Assembly: GCA_943329105.2 (NCBI GenBank)
Contig: CALQCP020000083.1
Span: 1 to 8,775, forward strand
Direction of reading: 5' to 3'
DNA: 8,775 nt
Source: Chitinophaga pinensis
GTDB taxonomy: Bacteria > Planctomycetota > Phycisphaerae > Phycisphaerales > SM1A02
A model generated the notes under the pieces. The model searched no databases, was not told the DNA's origin, and was given only the letters and a program-made list of their open reading frames with translations. The position numbers were made by a program, and so were the translations under genes. Positions 8,401-8,775 of the stretch are shown here, piece by piece (position 1 is the stretch's first letter; each line of letters begins with the position of its first letter).

Positions 8401-8775
8401 AACCCCGGCTGCGAAGATGGCTCATGCTGCTCCATCGTGTGCAACATCAGCCCATCGTGCTGTGATGCTGACTGGGATAACGCCTGCGTTTCCATCGCGC
8501 GCGAATATTGCTGCGGCGCCGTTGGATGCGGCTCCGGATGCAACAAGCCCTGCCTGATTCCTCACCAGGAGCCCTACTGCAACGACCCGTATTGCTGCGA
8601 TGCCGTGTGCCGAAACGACCCGTTGTGCTGCAGCGCTTCGTGGGATGCACTGTGCGCCGCTGGCGCCCTGGATCGTTGCGGAAGTGCCTGCGGACTGCAA
8701 GAGTCCGGCGGTTGCTTCGTAGAGCATGATTTGCCGAGTTGCGACAACGGCCTGTGCTGCGCGGCGGTGTGCGTG
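5458..8775 (+). CDS. Large exported protein: dockerin-like pair, lamin-tail-like region, tandem Cys-rich repeats (3' end outside window)
   Basis: The frame runs 1106 codons to the right edge with no stop. Residues 1-29 form a signal peptide (R5, hydrophobic core to V24, AAA|Q cleavage likely after A29; no lipobox), so the protein leaves the cytoplasm. Residues 49-60 and 79-90 are two dockerin-type calcium loops with D-x-N-x-D and a closing Asp (D49, N51, D53, D60; D79, N81, D83, D90). Residues about 112-345 resemble a lamin-tail-like domain seen in planctomycete exported proteins (LSELRVRK, NVTHLIVF, PPWDAIVDAV). From C411 onwards the protein consists of cysteine-rich repeats of 52-63 residues: twelve complete and a thirteenth cut by the window. 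By hand count there are 130 Cys in residues 391-1106, most repeats having ten. No catalytic motif is seen; surface, adhesive or metal-binding roles are possible but undemonstrated. The gene follows uppS by 93 bases and has its own Shine-Dalgarno site. Confidence 0.9.
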   Translation, partial: MPSPRCALPSCLLAILMVVAGMAVRPAAAQCNDPSAACTTAGNSTWLGDLNADNLVNQTDIDVWASCMLSPQFYCISGDFNFDGAIDDVDRNYLGQLVAMASNAAIGKLPRVTLSELRVRKPNDQTDPTVPQSRYVEIRVPTSAVGVLTAPTVNGVVGADPGLRAFLEGWFYLKVARSNTSSGNNQVSGTIAVVEPLTGMAWVSNPLNTASRGLGLLADSSFTGDVLADVPPALVPFIFYGSTSLAFPTGPAANGRVFPAEYTTNVTHLIVFRNPNPANTRAYPTVGQRVNVPSTVDIAQVCELAWSVRDTVTLPPWDAIVDAVTIVRGTDQNIYGCIFADNGKAYIGPVGDPSDSFAPPHIYRCRNAGSLTKGPTAITPTSDSPFVRNPSCTANVTGCGETNQDGTFRSCFTSQTGPSCSDADCCNAVCNIDPGCCNVVWDQSCADQAAITCETCGSTTASCYVTHSTASCSDSSCCERVCAIDPSCCNSSWDSDCVTLATTNCLACGAEGSGACDTVHTLPYCDDSSCCTTVCNLNPYCCTTGWDQSCVDTQAVSCQGCGSVNTGPCCIAHATPYCSNSLCCGAVCALDPFCCTSSWDISCTQVALVTPSCSSESCACGGDLDAGRESSCFVVHARIGCADSFCCQTVCQRDPYCCYVTWDESCVEIANDLCSSEPGCLDPVTSLPVNGSCYIAHPTAVGCDKPGCCSQVCADPDFVYCCQIGWDAACALRAVEICDQCGDPLSGSCYTPHASPNCADGACCTAVCLIDSFCCSDQWDDVCVSTAGITCANPADVCGSNDGSLRSCWIPNYTRGCSDGACCALVCESIDPYCCEARWDAVCAREATFICTPTFVVSIGREGCLTAHASVGCANADCSRAVCSVDPSCCTTAWDQGCVLVATAVCPAPEGCPAEGDCFASHENPGCRDSSCCNGVCAADPSCCQGEWDSTCVSTARTLCKVPADSGWTCPCRGSCFETHDNPGCEDGSCCSIVCNISPSCCDADWDNACVSIAREYCCGAVGCGSGCNKPCLIPHQEPYCNDPYCCDAVCRNDPLCCSASWDALCAAGALDRCGSACGLQESGGCFVEHDLPSCDNGLCCAAVCV
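5602..5739 (+). other. Dockerin-like EF-hand pair (protein domain)
   Basis: This stretch encodes residues 49-94 of the exported protein. Two 12-residue loops, starting GDLNADN and GDFNFDG, place Asp/Asn at loop positions 1, 3, 5 and 12, as in type I dockerin calcium sites. Two Cys (C67, C75) lie between them. In clostridia such pairs bind cohesins on a scaffoldin; in planctomycetes they occur in many exported proteins and their partner is generally unknown, so calcium binding is likely but cohesin binding is not implied. Confidence 0.72.
5791..6492 (+). other. Lamin-tail-like region (protein domain, tentative)
   Basis: Residues about 112-345 form a Cys-poor, beta-rich looking segment between the dockerin-like pair and the repeats. 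LSELRVRK near its start, YVEIRV at 135-140, NVTHLIVF at 265-272 and PWDAIVDAVTIV at 316-327 recall lamin-tail-like domains in planctomycete exported proteins. The match is from memory of the pattern only, and the typical Glu-rich opening is weak, so a different beta domain is possible. Confidence 0.4.
6688..8775 (+). repeat. Tandem Cys-rich protein repeats, 12 complete plus 1 partial
   Basis: The units are defined by their first Cys, at nucleotides 6688, 6844, 7003, 7162, 7351, 7534, 7702, 7879, 8047, 8209, 8383, 8551 and 8713. Each unit has three blocks: C-x3-H; then C-x-D-x2-CC-x2-VC; then DP-x-CC-x3-WD-x2-C followed by x3-Ala, and a linker usually ending in C-x2-CG. Spacing between units is 52-63 residues. 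The copies are conserved in protein but well diverged in DNA, so this is an old duplication under selection, not a recent DNA amplification. Variants: the His is Gln in unit 1 and Asn in unit 8; units 6 and 8 have two and one extra residues between VC and CC; unit 9 has Cys-Ser in place of the first Cys-Cys. Confidence 0.93.

Noticed and set aside
6688..8775. A periodicity of roughly 160-190 bases that could suggest a CRISPR array or DNA satellite.
   Set aside because: Conservation is at protein level in one frame; the DNA copies are diverged and unit lengths vary in multiples of three, so this is a protein repeat array.

Overview
The window reads as a piece of a moderately GC-rich bacterial chromosome, most likely from a planctomycete of the Phycisphaerae type. 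That assignment is an inference. It rests on the secreted cysteine-rich protein at the right end, which carries an isolated dockerin-like EF-hand pair and tandem CC/WD-type repeats of a style I associate with that group, and on the sparse use of Shine-Dalgarno sites. No RNA gene, insertion sequence, CRISPR array or integrase is visible, and the housekeeping genes look intact.

Layout: three genes lie on the minus strand, read right to left: hemW (3180-1951), a UbiA-family prenyltransferase of the decaprenyl-phosphate phosphoribosyltransferase type (1793-846), and a multi-pass membrane protein resembling the ALG10 class of GT-C glycosyltransferases (836 to the left edge, incomplete). On the plus strand, diverging from hemW across a 90-base gap, are purA (3271-4635), uppS (4639-5364) and, after 93 bases, a very large exported protein (5458 to the right edge, incomplete). 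All three intergenic gaps are under 160 bases.

How the genes fit together: UppS makes the polyprenyl diphosphate carrier. The UbiA-type enzyme is predicted to load a sugar phosphate onto polyprenyl phosphate. The GT-C protein is of a class that takes sugars from polyprenyl-phosphate donors at the membrane. Three of the six genes therefore concern polyprenyl carriers and cell-envelope sugars, while purA and hemW are ordinary purine and haem metabolism. The exported protein is unrelated in function. It has a signal peptide, a dockerin-like calcium-binding pair, a roughly 230-residue lamin-tail-like region and then at least 13 cysteine-rich repeats running off the window. It is the most unusual item here, followed by the ALG10-like gene beside the UbiA gene.
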